Positions 7,321 to 14,182 are shown, counted from the first letter of the stretch. The stretch is 14,825 bases of DNA from CAZLCK01 sp964558235 (GCA_964558235.1 CAZLCK010000039.1:1-14825); one strand, 5' to 3'. Translations and numbers: made by a program. Notes: a model not told the origin generated them from the sequence alone.

Positions 7321-7824
7321 ACTAGTCTCGGGTAGATCAATCTCGCTGCCTTCGGCATATGCATCTCTAATAAACTCAGCAGTCTCAACTTGCTCAGGAT
7401 CAAAGAGATTGTCAACTTCGCCAAGCGCGATCAACACATCTTCAAACTCAACAGGGTCTGACTTATAGATCAAACCAAAGGCATTGCCATGCTCTTCGTA
7501 TTTGCGACCAACTTCAGCAATAAGCATGTCTTTTTGCCCATCATCTGTATCTATATACCCGTCGTAGCAAAATACATACGAATCCGCAATATGAGCAATA
7601 GCATTCACAGCCTCAGCAGAGGCTTCAAAACACGCATCTACGTCAGCACTTGAATAAGTGTCAAAAAATAGATCCTCACCAGCCAAGATGATACTAAATG
7701 GGCTGAAAGCCCCCTCTTTGATCAATTTGTTCTTTGCATCGTCGAGCGCATAAAACAAGATCTTTTGATCATCTTCATTAAGCTCAATTTCAAGCTCTGA
7801 GTCTATATTGTTTAAATCGCTCAC
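7315..7824 (-). CDS. Acidic hypothetical protein
   Basis: Not recognised. I start it at the GTG at 7824 (169 residues), which has GGAG 9 bases upstream. An ATG at 7839 in frame would add MEFWI and has no ribosome site. The protein is very rich in Asp and Glu, has no signal peptide or membrane helix, and reads as a soluble alpha/beta protein (for example LNEDDQKILFYALDDAKNKL and PFSIILAGEDLFFDTY in the N-terminal third, and VFCYDGYIDTDDGQKDMLIAEVG in the middle). Repeated patches such as YIDTDDG resemble small immunity-like or DUF-type proteins that take up one compact domain. That resemblance is weak. It is convergent with the HEAT-like gene and divergent from the thioesterase. No partner gene suggests a role. 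Confidence 0.75.
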   Translation of the reverse strand: MSDLNNIDSELEIELNEDDQKILFYALDDAKNKLIKEGAFSPFSIILAGEDLFFDTYSSADVDACFEASAEAVNAIAHIADSYVFCYDGYIDTDDGQKDMLIAEVGRKYEEHGNAFGLIYKSDPVEFEDVLIALGEVDNLFDPEQVETAEFIRDAYAEGSEIDLPETSF

Positions 7825-8065
7825 GATCCAAAACTCCATTCCAGGTTAAGTAAAACAACTGACAACTTCTTAAACTTACCATCACCGGCAGGGCGCGAAG
7901 CTTAAAAAGTTTCGAAATAAAACAACTAGGAGAAATTATCTAGCAAAAGCCTTTCGCAAAGTTAAATACAAGCTTATCAAGGTGTTTAATTATCATATTT
8001 TTGTCAGCTATCTTTAAAAATGAAATTCCTCATAAAAGATACTCTATCGTTTGAAAGGTGATGTT

Positions 8066-8578
8066 GTGAAACATCAAATTGAACGTCATAAGGTCATTGG
8101 AGCACAACAGCGTGCTGCACATTGTATAGTTTGCGGCAAAGAAAACCCAGTCAGCTTTGGTGCAAGATTTTTTAATCTAGAAGATAACAAAGTTGCAGTA
8201 GAGCTTAATCCAACAGAGATAATGCAAAGCTTTCCAGATAGAATGCATGGCGGAATTGTCTCTACGATTTTAGATGAGCTTCTAAATCGCACAATTCTTC
8301 AGGAAAATCCACGAGCAATTTCTGTGACAATTGAGCTTTCCATTAAATTTAGAAAAGCTATACCTCTTGATAGGCCAATGCGCGGAATTTCTTGGATTGT
8401 TAAGCAGAGGTCGCGCACCTATGATGCTGAGGGCATCTTGGTTTTAGAAGATGGAAATATCGCTGCCGAAGCTTTTGGGAGATTTGCGATTGTCGATCCT
8501 CAAGCTGTTGGTGGAAAAGAGGGCGTCGAATATTATTTTGACGACGATCGTCCAGTTCCTGAATACATAGATATCTAA
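8066..8578 (+). CDS. PaaI-like hotdog-fold thioesterase
   Basis: Probably hydrolyses an acyl-CoA or similar thioester in the cytoplasm; the substrate is unknown. The GTG at 8066 is chosen because AAAGG (8054-8058) is 7 bases upstream; a TTG at 8051 in frame has none. The product is 170 residues. The hotdog signature is His61-Gly62-Gly63 (DRMHGGIVSTILDEL) with the acidic pair Asp70-Glu71, where PaaI-type enzymes carry the catalytic acid. A Cys20-x2-Cys23-Gly motif (HCIVCGKENP) before the fold is common in a sub-group of these proteins. The gene stands alone, ends in a bidirectional-looking hairpin and is convergent with the next gene, so it need not be part of the UroD module. Confidence 0.85.
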   Translation: MKHQIERHKVIGAQQRAAHCIVCGKENPVSFGARFFNLEDNKVAVELNPTEIMQSFPDRMHGGIVSTILDELLNRTILQENPRAISVTIELSIKFRKAIPLDRPMRGISWIVKQRSRTYDAEGILVLEDGNIAAEAFGRFAIVDPQAVGGKEGVEYYFDDDRPVPEYIDI

Positions 8579-8584
8579 AGAACA

Positions 8585-8618
8585 GCTGGCCTAATCATAA
8601 AGTATCTCTTAGGCCAGC
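8585..8618. terminator. Hairpin between convergent genes, likely bidirectional terminator
   Basis: GCTGGCCTAA (8585-8594) pairs perfectly with TTAGGCCAGC (8609-8618) around a 14-base loop. It lies in the 61-base gap between the thioesterase stop and the stop of the opposing UroD-fold gene. No good T run follows on either strand (ATTTTCG lies 10 bases further on the plus strand), so its efficiency is uncertain. Confidence 0.7.
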
Positions 8619-8639
8619 CATCTCGATGATTTTCGTCTA

Positions 8640-9665
8640 TTAGTGGGTCTCGTACCAATCAAATGCATACTCATAGTAGAAATCTTCTACTATCTGCATT
8701 CTGCGTTTAGTTGATTCCTCTTCTGGTAATCCGCCTGTTACAGCAAAGAATCCAAATCTTCCACCGGGAGCAAATGTATCCACATATTCTTTTAGAGCAG
8801 CTCTAAGCTCTTCTTCATCATCGCATGTATCATACTTGACATTGTCCCAGCCGCCTACGATGGCAAGCTTATCGCCATACTGCTTCTTAATTCCCACCAA
8901 ATCGTTGCAAACCTGTGCAGGATTCCAAGATTGTACGCCCATCTCGATCCAATCAGGAATAAAAATCTCGCACTTTCCACAATCGTGATGCTCAATATAC
9001 ATCTCATGATCCAAAGCGATATCATAATGCTTCTTGTGATACGGCTTGAAAAATTCCCTGTACATCTCAAGGCTGAAAAATGGACTATTCCAGGTTGAAT
9101 CGTCATCCATCGTCATAAGAATTTCAGGTTTTAAGTACTTAATCTGCTGATTAAATATAAATAGATAGAATTCCGACAAAAATTCGAGCATCTCTTTAAC
9201 TTCATCTGGATACTCATATAGCGCTAACAAGGTGGCTTCAAATCCCATCAACGAGACTAAACTCAAAAAATAATCGGCTCCGCCAGAATGAATATAAAAT
9301 TGGCTGCGATCAATATCCTTGGCCTTCTCGCGATAATAGCTCTCAAAATCAAAATCCGATAGATCGGCAATCTTCACATAATCACGCCAATGCTCAATAT
9401 TGTCATAATCCAAAACCACTTCATTTGGCTTTGGCATTGCGCCCCAGTTGTTGTCCGGGCTTCCAACATAAGTAACACCTAAAGTTGTAACGATTGGCCC
9501 ATCTGGAGCAGCTTGTGGAGTTAAAAGCTCTTCGACCCATAAGGCGGCACCATTATTGAAATAGCTTGGCAACCACTCAGGTATCTCTCCTCTTAACATC
9601 CTGAAATAGTTCTCCTTAGGGGTAAGTTTTGTTTGGCTCATCTTCTTATCAGCAAGCTCACTCAT
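8640..9665 (-). CDS. UroD-fold protein (uroporphyrinogen decarboxylase/MtaA-CmuA superfamily), paralogue 1
   Basis: A 341-residue TIM-barrel protein of the UroD superfamily. Besides haem-pathway decarboxylases, this superfamily holds cobalamin-dependent methyltransferases. The haem enzyme's N-terminal RQAGRY-type motif is absent, so HemE is unlikely. The shared family segment DNIEHWRDYVKI (88-99) also occurs in paralogue 2. HHDCGKC (226-232) gives the His-x-Cys half of the zinc site of MtaA-like enzymes. The distal region GFFAVTGGLPEE (305-316) lacks the expected third Cys, although Cys232 is close by. The likely role is methyl transfer or demethylation of a small compound. AAGGGG lies 6 bases before ATG 9665. 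It is divergent from paralogue 2 across a 444-base gap full of repeats. No corrinoid protein gene is nearby. Confidence 0.88.
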   Translation of the reverse strand: MSELADKKMSQTKLTPKENYFRMLRGEIPEWLPSYFNNGAALWVEELLTPQAAPDGPIVTTLGVTYVGSPDNNWGAMPKPNEVVLDYDNIEHWRDYVKIADLSDFDFESYYREKAKDIDRSQFYIHSGGADYFLSLVSLMGFEATLLALYEYPDEVKEMLEFLSEFYLFIFNQQIKYLKPEILMTMDDDSTWNSPFFSLEMYREFFKPYHKKHYDIALDHEMYIEHHDCGKCEIFIPDWIEMGVQSWNPAQVCNDLVGIKKQYGDKLAIVGGWDNVKYDTCDDEEELRAALKEYVDTFAPGGRFGFFAVTGGLPEEESTKRRMQIVEDFYYEYAFDWYETH

Positions 9666-9684
9666 TGATTGCCCCTTCCACTTG

Positions 9685-9740
9685 TTGCTAGAGTTTTTGC
9701 TAGATTAGCTCAGCCTATATTGTTAGCTCAACCTACATTG
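9685..9740. repeat. Tandem repeats upstream of UroD-fold paralogue 1
   Basis: Two adjacent 18-bp units, TTAGCTCARCCTAYATTG, lie at 9705-9722 and 9723-9740 with 16 of 18 bases the same. Immediately before them TTGCTAGA occurs at 9685-9692 and 9697-9704 (12-bp period). The block sits 20-75 bases upstream of the paralogue 1 start, probably in the leader or at the promoter. Confidence 0.7.
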
Positions 9741-9972
9741 CAAATATCACAACTTTTTAATATCTGCTTTAGTAAAAATGTTAATTAGAAGCTTTGAAAA
9801 TGACCCCGCTAATTACGTATTGCCTTAAACGCAGTTTTAAAGACTTCCCCACAATTTGAAATACATCGAGGATTATTGGGATATGGTTATGAAGTTTATG
9901 CATGAGCCTATGCCATTTTAATTTAGGGTCTTTTATCAACTAATTAGCCCTTTCTTAAAACGCAGGTCTTTA

Positions 9973-10015
9973 TCCCTAAATAGGGAGAGCGTTCTAAATA
10001 GACTTCTATTTAGAA
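9973..10015. promoter_or_regulatory. Operator-like palindrome cluster upstream of UroD-fold paralogue 2
   Basis: TCCCTA-AA-TAGGGA (9973-9986) is followed by a perfect 24-base palindrome at 9992-10015 whose arms are TTCTAAATAGA and TCTATTTAGAA around CT. Both share the octamer CTAAATAG, present at 9976-9983 and 9994-10001 (18-bp pitch) and inverted at 10006-10013. A further ATTTAGGG at 9921-9928 is the complement of CCCTAAAT at 9974-9981. The cluster ends 95 bases before the start codon. It may be a regulator site or may form competing RNA hairpins, since CTTCTAT (10003-10009) can also pair with ATAGAAG (10021-10027). Confidence 0.7.
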
Positions 10016-10109
10016 TCAAGATAGAAGCGTTGATCTTTTTAAGATTTTCCTTTGTTGAAATTTATTCGTGAATATTAAGCACAACAGTTAGTGCAAAAGG
10101 GAGGGTGCA

Positions 10110-11102
10110 ATGCTTAGTCCACGCCAAAACCTTTTAGAGACTATCAAACCTGACGGAAAACCAGATAGATTTGTCAAGCAATATGAGGCCTATGATTTGA
10201 TCTTTGCCAGTCCGATCAAAAGCCCATTTCCTGAGCTTGGAGGACCTCCGATTGTCAATGCCTGGGGTGTAACTTTGGAGTGGCCAGCTGGTACACCCGG
10301 ACCATTTCCTGTACATGATCAAGAACACATAGTTTGTAAAGATATCGAGCATTGGCGCGATTATGTAACTATGCCAAACATGAAATTTAGCGATGCAGAT
10401 TGGGAGCCATTAGTCGCTCAAGCTGAGCAGGTAGATCGCAACGAGAAGTTTTGCATGATATGTGTTGCGCCAGGAGTTTTTGAGCAGACACATTATCTGT
10501 GTGAGATCAAAAATGCACTCTTATACCTAGCGCTAAATCCAGACGAGATGAAAGAACTCATTAAGTATATTGTTGAATTTGAGCTGATTTTGGCGGAGGG
10601 CTTTTGTAAATATGTGAAGCCTGATGCGCTTTTGCATCATGACGACTGGGGTATGCAATCTTCAACATTTATGTCTCCAGATATGTTTGCCGAATTCTTC
10701 GTTGAACCATATAAGGAGATCTACGGGTATTACAAAGATCATGGTGTCGAGCTTGTTGTTCATCACTCAGATTCATATGCAGCAACTCTTGTGCCATATA
10801 TGATTGAGATGGGAATTGATATTTGGCAGGGTGCTTTAGATACAAATAATATCCCAGAGCTTATAAAAAACTATGGCGGGCAAATTGCATTCCATGGTGG
10901 TCTAAATAATGGAATTTATGATGTTGAAAACTGGGATAGAGAAAAAGTACGTGAGGGTTTGATCGATCTTTATGACTCAACCGATGGCGGAAAATATTTG
11001 ATTGCAGGATTATGCGCCGGAGGTCCAGCCTCAACCTATCCAGGACTCTACGAAGCTGTCGACGAGGAAATTGAGAATCTATCCAAAAAGTACTTTGGTT
11101 AG
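10110..11102 (+). CDS. UroD-fold protein, paralogue 2, without the Cys zinc ligand
   Basis: A 330-residue member of the same superfamily as the divergent gene, with the shared segment KDIEHWRDYVTM (77-88) and the family C-terminal pattern GGLNNGIYDVENWDREKVREGL. Where MtaA/CmuA-like methyltransferases have His-x-Cys, this protein has HHSDSY (218-223), so the first Cys is replaced. A Cys does occur near the C-terminus (GLCAGG, Cys302). Extra acidic and His residues at HHDDWG (176-181) could take part in a different metal or substrate site. The substrate is unknown; a methylated or carboxylated small molecule is plausible from the family. ATG at 10110 has AAGGGAGGG (10097-10105) 4 bases upstream. 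Three inverted repeats follow the gene. Confidence 0.88.
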   Translation: MLSPRQNLLETIKPDGKPDRFVKQYEAYDLIFASPIKSPFPELGGPPIVNAWGVTLEWPAGTPGPFPVHDQEHIVCKDIEHWRDYVTMPNMKFSDADWEPLVAQAEQVDRNEKFCMICVAPGVFEQTHYLCEIKNALLYLALNPDEMKELIKYIVEFELILAEGFCKYVKPDALLHHDDWGMQSSTFMSPDMFAEFFVEPYKEIYGYYKDHGVELVVHHSDSYAATLVPYMIEMGIDIWQGALDTNNIPELIKNYGGQIAFHGGLNNGIYDVENWDREKVREGLIDLYDSTDGGKYLIAGLCAGGPASTYPGLYEAVDEEIENLSKKYFG

Positions 11103-11128
11103 CAAATATTACCAAGTAACACAAGCTG

Positions 11129-11163
11129 GCTACTGCACTCCTCCCTATATGTTACGCAGTAGC
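11129..11163 (+). terminator. First hairpin after UroD-fold paralogue 2
   Basis: GCTACTGC (11129-11136) and GCAGTAGC (11156-11163) form a perfect 8-bp stem with a 19-base loop, 27 bases after the stop. No T run follows; the next hairpin starts 2 bases later. Confidence 0.5.
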
Positions 11164-11164
11164 A

Positions 11165-11207
11165 ACAGACCCATCTTCTCTTGAAAAGATACAGAAGATG
11201 GGTCTGT
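11165..11207 (+). terminator. Second, 15-bp hairpin after UroD-fold paralogue 2
   Basis: ACAGACCCATCTTCT (11165-11179) pairs perfectly with AGAAGATGGGTCTGT (11193-11207) around a 13-base loop. The 3' flank is CTCTGTCTAT, pyrimidine-rich but not a T run. It probably ends or protects the transcript. Confidence 0.65.
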
Positions 11208-11238
11208 CTCTGTCTATAGGGTTGACCTGCATCAATAC

Positions 11239-11266
11239 CCCATAACCAAACATTTGGTGTTATGGG
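11239..11266. terminator. Third inverted repeat, between convergent UroD-fold and LysR genes
   Basis: CCCATAA (11239-11245) pairs with TTATGGG (11260-11266); the inner CCAAA (11246-11250) and TTTGG (11253-11257) extend it with a 2-base bulge. It lies 34 bases past the LysR stop and could end transcription from that side. The 3' flanks of the second and third hairpins resemble each other (GGGTCTGTCTCTGTCTATA and GGGTTCTGTCTACTATA). Confidence 0.55.
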
Positions 11267-11299
11267 TTCTGTCTACTATAAGCGTATCGGCATTTTTAC

Positions 11300-12238
11300 C
11301 TAGCTAGCAATCTGTAATAAATCACAGTTGTTCAGATGTGAAAAAAATGCATTGAGATGCTCTGATTGATTAAAACCTTCTCTAAACACCGCGTAGAATT
11401 TCATCTTTTGATCAACTAATGGTACAAATTTCATATTCTGACGCGAGCGCAAGTTGATATTATTTTCGATTCCCTCGGGCAAAATATAGATTGCATTTGG
11501 AGGAAGTAGCGCCAGATAATACTCGTATTTATGAGTAATTGTCAGGTTAACTGCCTTAATTCTTCCTCTATTAATCTCATACATATCTTCAATTGCTTTA
11601 CGCATCGGAGCAAATGAATCATATATAAGCATCACAGGAACGTCTAAAATATCTTTAATCTCAAGCTTTTCATGTTGAGCAAGCTTATTGTTTTTATCCA
11701 TCCAAACCAAAGGCGATACATCACAAAGGTGGACAAAACCTAAGTTATTATCGTGATAGTACTGCTCAATGTCTTCTTTTTCGCCATACTGATATTCAAA
11801 GACAACATCCAAAAACGAACCATCCAAACTATCAAGCAAATCCCTGCCGCTAGTATCTTTATAGCGCACCTCAATATCTGGATGCATCATCTTAAAATTC
11901 TCGCAAGACTTCAAAAAACAAATGCTAGCCAAATCTCCAAATGGAGGTTCTTGGATGAAGATCTCACCCTTTTTAGAATTGAGCATGTTGCGACATTCAT
12001 GAACAAGTGTTTCATAAGATTCGATCAACGGATAGATCCCATTGAGGAAATGATTTCCCTCTTTAGTCACATAGATCTGATCGTTTCTACGCCCGATTAA
12101 AGAGAACCCCAATTCCCTTTCCATACTCTGAATATGACGTGAAAGACTTGATTGCGACTGATGTAGTTCTAACGCTGCCTTCGTAAAGTTAAGCACTCGT
12201 GCCAAAGTACAAAACTCATGCAATGACTCGATAAGCAT
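11300..12238 (-). CDS. LysR-type transcriptional regulator
   Basis: A 312-residue DNA-binding regulator, likely controlling the flanking transporter and UroD-fold genes in response to their substrate. I chose the ATG at 12238 because GGGGAGG (12251-12245) lies 6 bases upstream. In-frame ATGs at 12271, 12259 and 12244 lack spacing. The protein then starts directly with the usual LysR helix-turn-helix (MLIESLHEFCTLARVLNFTK, then AALELHQSQSSLSRHIQSME, through about 60). The effector-binding domain covers about 90-300, with the typical first strand GEIFIQEPPFGDLA at about 91-104. It is divergent from the MFS gene, the classic layout for LysR regulators and their target, and convergent with UroD-fold paralogue 2. 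Confidence 0.93.
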   Translation of the reverse strand: MLIESLHEFCTLARVLNFTKAALELHQSQSSLSRHIQSMERELGFSLIGRRNDQIYVTKEGNHFLNGIYPLIESYETLVHECRNMLNSKKGEIFIQEPPFGDLASICFLKSCENFKMMHPDIEVRYKDTSGRDLLDSLDGSFLDVVFEYQYGEKEDIEQYYHDNNLGFVHLCDVSPLVWMDKNNKLAQHEKLEIKDILDVPVMLIYDSFAPMRKAIEDMYEINRGRIKAVNLTITHKYEYYLALLPPNAIYILPEGIENNINLRSRQNMKFVPLVDQKMKFYAVFREGFNQSEHLNAFFSHLNNCDLLQIAS

Positions 12239-12302
12239 GGCCATCCTCCCCTTAACCATTGCTGTCATCACTTTTACTGGTATTTATTGAATCGAATAGG
12301 TT

Positions 12303-12330
12303 AGTATAGCAATTTTTATATTATATTCAA
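12303..12330 (-). promoter_or_regulatory. Promoter of the LysR-type regulator
   Basis: On the minus strand TTGAAT (12330-12325) and TATACT (12308-12303) are separated by 16 bases, a good match to the housekeeping consensus. Transcription would start near 12296, giving a leader of about 58 nucleotides. CGAATAG (12293-12299) overlaps the predicted start point, as expected for self-repression. Confidence 0.6.
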
Positions 12331-12673
12331 AATTAAACATTTTCAATATTTAACTACATTTATACTATTGGGTTTTAAGGTCAATGGTCATTCCTTAGTT
12401 TTCCCCACTATTTTTCTCAGATATCTTTAAATATTTTGATCAAAAAGTCTGTATGGCAACATCTAAAAGATGCATAGACCTATTCCGAATTTGACTAAAA
12501 CGATACACAAACCAAATCCAAATACTCTCATCTGAAATACCCTATGCTTTTTGTTTCACATGCTCTCAAACACCGTGGATATGCCCTTATTCATTGCAGG
12601 AACGTTTTGCCCTCCTACCCCCTAATATTTTTACTGTAAGGGAGTAAGAAGGATCGATTTATCCCAATCATCC

Positions 12674-12699
12674 CCGAATAGTATCGTCTCCGAATAGTA
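12674..12699 (+). repeat. Direct repeat CCGAATAGTA before the MFS start
   Basis: CCGAATAGTA occurs at 12674-12683 and 12690-12699 (16-bp period), ending 2 bases before the AAAGGA ribosome site. The CGAATAG core recurs at the LysR promoter (12293-12299), so it may be a shared regulator half-site or a leader RNA element. Confidence 0.65.
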
Positions 12700-12713
12700 G
12701 AAAGGATGTGTCC

Positions 12714-14072
12714 ATGGCTAGTAAAGGAACGTGGTATGCCTGGGTGATTGCGGGAAGCACATTTCTTTTGGGTATAGGAACCATTTGTGGAACTATGTCC
12801 TGGGGTTATGTCGCTCCATATATCGCCGAAGAATTTGGTACAACAGTTGCTGACATTGCAATTGGAACCTCTCTTTATGGAATCTTATGTTCAGGACTAG
12901 GATTTCTTGCGGGTTCCCTAGGAGATAGATTTGGGCCAAGAATCGTATGCACTGTTGGATCTGTCGGCTTGGGCGTATTTTTAATACTTGCTGGAACAAT
13001 TTCAACAAGCGTTATTATTACGATCGTTTTATATGCGCTTGCCGGTGCCTTTGCCTCTGCTTGTGGTGGTATCTTGATGCCAAAATTAATCGCAAGTTGG
13101 TTCGCGCCAAATATGCGCGGTAAAGGTATGGTAATCAACACTTTGGGAGGATCGATCTCCGGTGCAGTTCTAGGAATTGTAGCTCCCCTTCTTATTATCA
13201 ACAGTGGGTGGAAGGGCTGCTTCTTCTGGCTAGGTGTTGTTATCACAATTTGTGGAATCTTGTACTTCTTGCTCGCTCGGGATACTCCTGCAAAGATGGG
13301 AACTGTTCCTTTGGGATCCCCTCCAGGAACAGAAGTGATAGTTGAGCCCGAACTTACACCTGAAGAAAAAGCTGCGCAAAAAGCTGCAAGTCGCATGTCT
13401 TCAATCCGTGTTCTAAAGATGCCTATCACATGGATCTTTGGTGTGATGTGCATTGTGTGGCAGTTCTACTTCATGGGAGTCAATGCCTTCCAGACTGCAG
13501 CGATTTTAGAGGCTGGTTATGATATCCAAGTTGCTGGTTTAATTGGAACTATCACGATTGGTGTTTTAGCAGTAAGCCAGATTGTATGTTCATCGTTAAG
13601 TGACAAATTCTCGCGTAAAAAAATCTTTGGATTCCTTTGCGTTGGATCTGGAATCATGCTCGTCGTCGTCTACTTTGTGCTTGGGCTAGATGAGCCAAAT
13701 CTGCTCTTGCTATATGGAGTGTTCGTCATCTTGGGCTGCTTTAGCGGAAACGCTCCAATTATGCAAAACCTATACGCAGAGGTTTACCCGCCAGATTTAC
13801 GTGGATCTGGTCCTGGCATGATTGGAACAATCACCCTCGTTGGAATGTTCTTTGGTCCTCTAATCGCTGCAGCATTTGTAAATATGTCCGGTGGAGTATC
13901 TGCAACAGCAATACTTTTTGGTGGAATATCTTTGACTATAGCAGGTCTAATCGCTTGGATCTTCTTCCCCAATACTGGTGGAAAATATGGAGACCCACTT
14001 GCTGAACAATATAATGCAGAACTTGAGAAAAAAGCAGTCGCTGCAACTGAAGAGGCATCTGCTGGAGAATAA
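12714..14072 (+). CDS. MFS transporter, OFA (oxalate/formate antiporter)-like
   Basis: Secondary carrier with 12 predicted membrane helices in two bundles of six, probably moving an organic anion or small carboxylate. ATG at 12714 has AAAGGA (12701-12706) 7 bases upstream; the GTG at 12708 overlaps that site. In the 452-residue product the MFS motif A is clear in the loop between helices 2 and 3 (GSLGDRFGPRIV, 67-78). The half-repeat is visible after the long central loop (SLSDKFSRKKIF, 294-305). WFAPNMRGKG (129-138) and YPPDLRGSGPGM (358-369) are the matching arginine-containing loops of the two halves. The central loop (about 196-232) and the Ala/Glu-rich C-terminus (about 433-452) are polar. 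It is divergent from the LysR gene, so it is the prime candidate target of that regulator. The substrate cannot be read from sequence. Confidence 0.93.
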   Translation: MASKGTWYAWVIAGSTFLLGIGTICGTMSWGYVAPYIAEEFGTTVADIAIGTSLYGILCSGLGFLAGSLGDRFGPRIVCTVGSVGLGVFLILAGTISTSVIITIVLYALAGAFASACGGILMPKLIASWFAPNMRGKGMVINTLGGSISGAVLGIVAPLLIINSGWKGCFFWLGVVITICGILYFLLARDTPAKMGTVPLGSPPGTEVIVEPELTPEEKAAQKAASRMSSIRVLKMPITWIFGVMCIVWQFYFMGVNAFQTAAILEAGYDIQVAGLIGTITIGVLAVSQIVCSSLSDKFSRKKIFGFLCVGSGIMLVVVYFVLGLDEPNLLLLYGVFVILGCFSGNAPIMQNLYAEVYPPDLRGSGPGMIGTITLVGMFFGPLIAAAFVNMSGGVSATAILFGGISLTIAGLIAWIFFPNTGGKYGDPLAEQYNAELEKKAVAATEEASAGE

Positions 14073-14144
14073 GCCTATGAATATTGCTTATCTAGATATT
14101 TTGTAAGTTTTGCAAGCCTAGGCCACATTTGGCTTACGCTTACA

Positions 14145-14182
14145 CTAGAAGAAAGACTGCAAAAGGACTGCAACTCTTCTAG
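14145..14182 (+). repeat. Inverted repeat with internal direct repeat, downstream of MFS gene
   Basis: CTAGAAGA (14145-14152) pairs with TCTTCTAG (14175-14182). The loop holds GACTGCAA twice (14155-14162 and 14166-14173, 11-bp offset). AAGCC (14114-14118) and GGCTT (14131-14135) form a smaller stem before it. The MFS 3' untranslated region is therefore structured before the terminator. No separate promoter was seen. Confidence 0.55.

Larger units (their letters stand above)
9666..10109. promoter_or_regulatory. Long divergent control region between the two UroD-fold genes
   Basis: No gene is seen in these 444 bases. They hold tandem repeats close to paralogue 1, two copies of an AAACGCAG word (9827-9834 and 9958-9965), two copies of a GGTCTTT(T)ATC word (9927-9937 and 9966-9975), and a palindrome cluster close to paralogue 2. 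No hexamer pair with good spacing stands out as a promoter for either gene, which fits activator-dependent promoters. Confidence 0.6.
12239..12713. promoter_or_regulatory. Divergent control region between LysR regulator and MFS transporter
   Basis: No gene is seen in these 475 bases. Contents besides the LysR promoter: a perfect 12-base palindrome TTTTGATCAAAA (12434-12445); a nested inverted repeat at 12447-12479 (GTCT...ATG...CATCT-AAA-AGATG-CAT-AGAC); GAATAGGT (12294-12301) with its exact complement ACCTATTC (12478-12485); ATTC-C-GAAT (12482-12490); and a 10-base direct repeat just before the MFS ribosome site. No clear promoter for the MFS gene was found. Confidence 0.65.

Noticed and set aside
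8640..9665. Complete MtaA-type methyltransferase assignment for paralogue 1
   Set aside because: The His-x-Cys half of the site is present but the distal Cys is not where expected and there is no corrinoid protein gene, so I kept the call at superfamily level.
8640..11102. Haem-pathway uroporphyrinogen decarboxylase (hemE) for the two UroD-fold genes
   Set aside because: The conserved N-terminal substrate-binding RQAGRY-type motif is missing in both, no other haem genes are near, and the setting with MFS and LysR points to catabolism.
12875..13453. Long open frame (192 codons) antisense to the MFS gene
   Set aside because: It is a shadow of the transporter's codon use; its translation is Pro/Ile/Lys-rich low complexity with no ribosome site.
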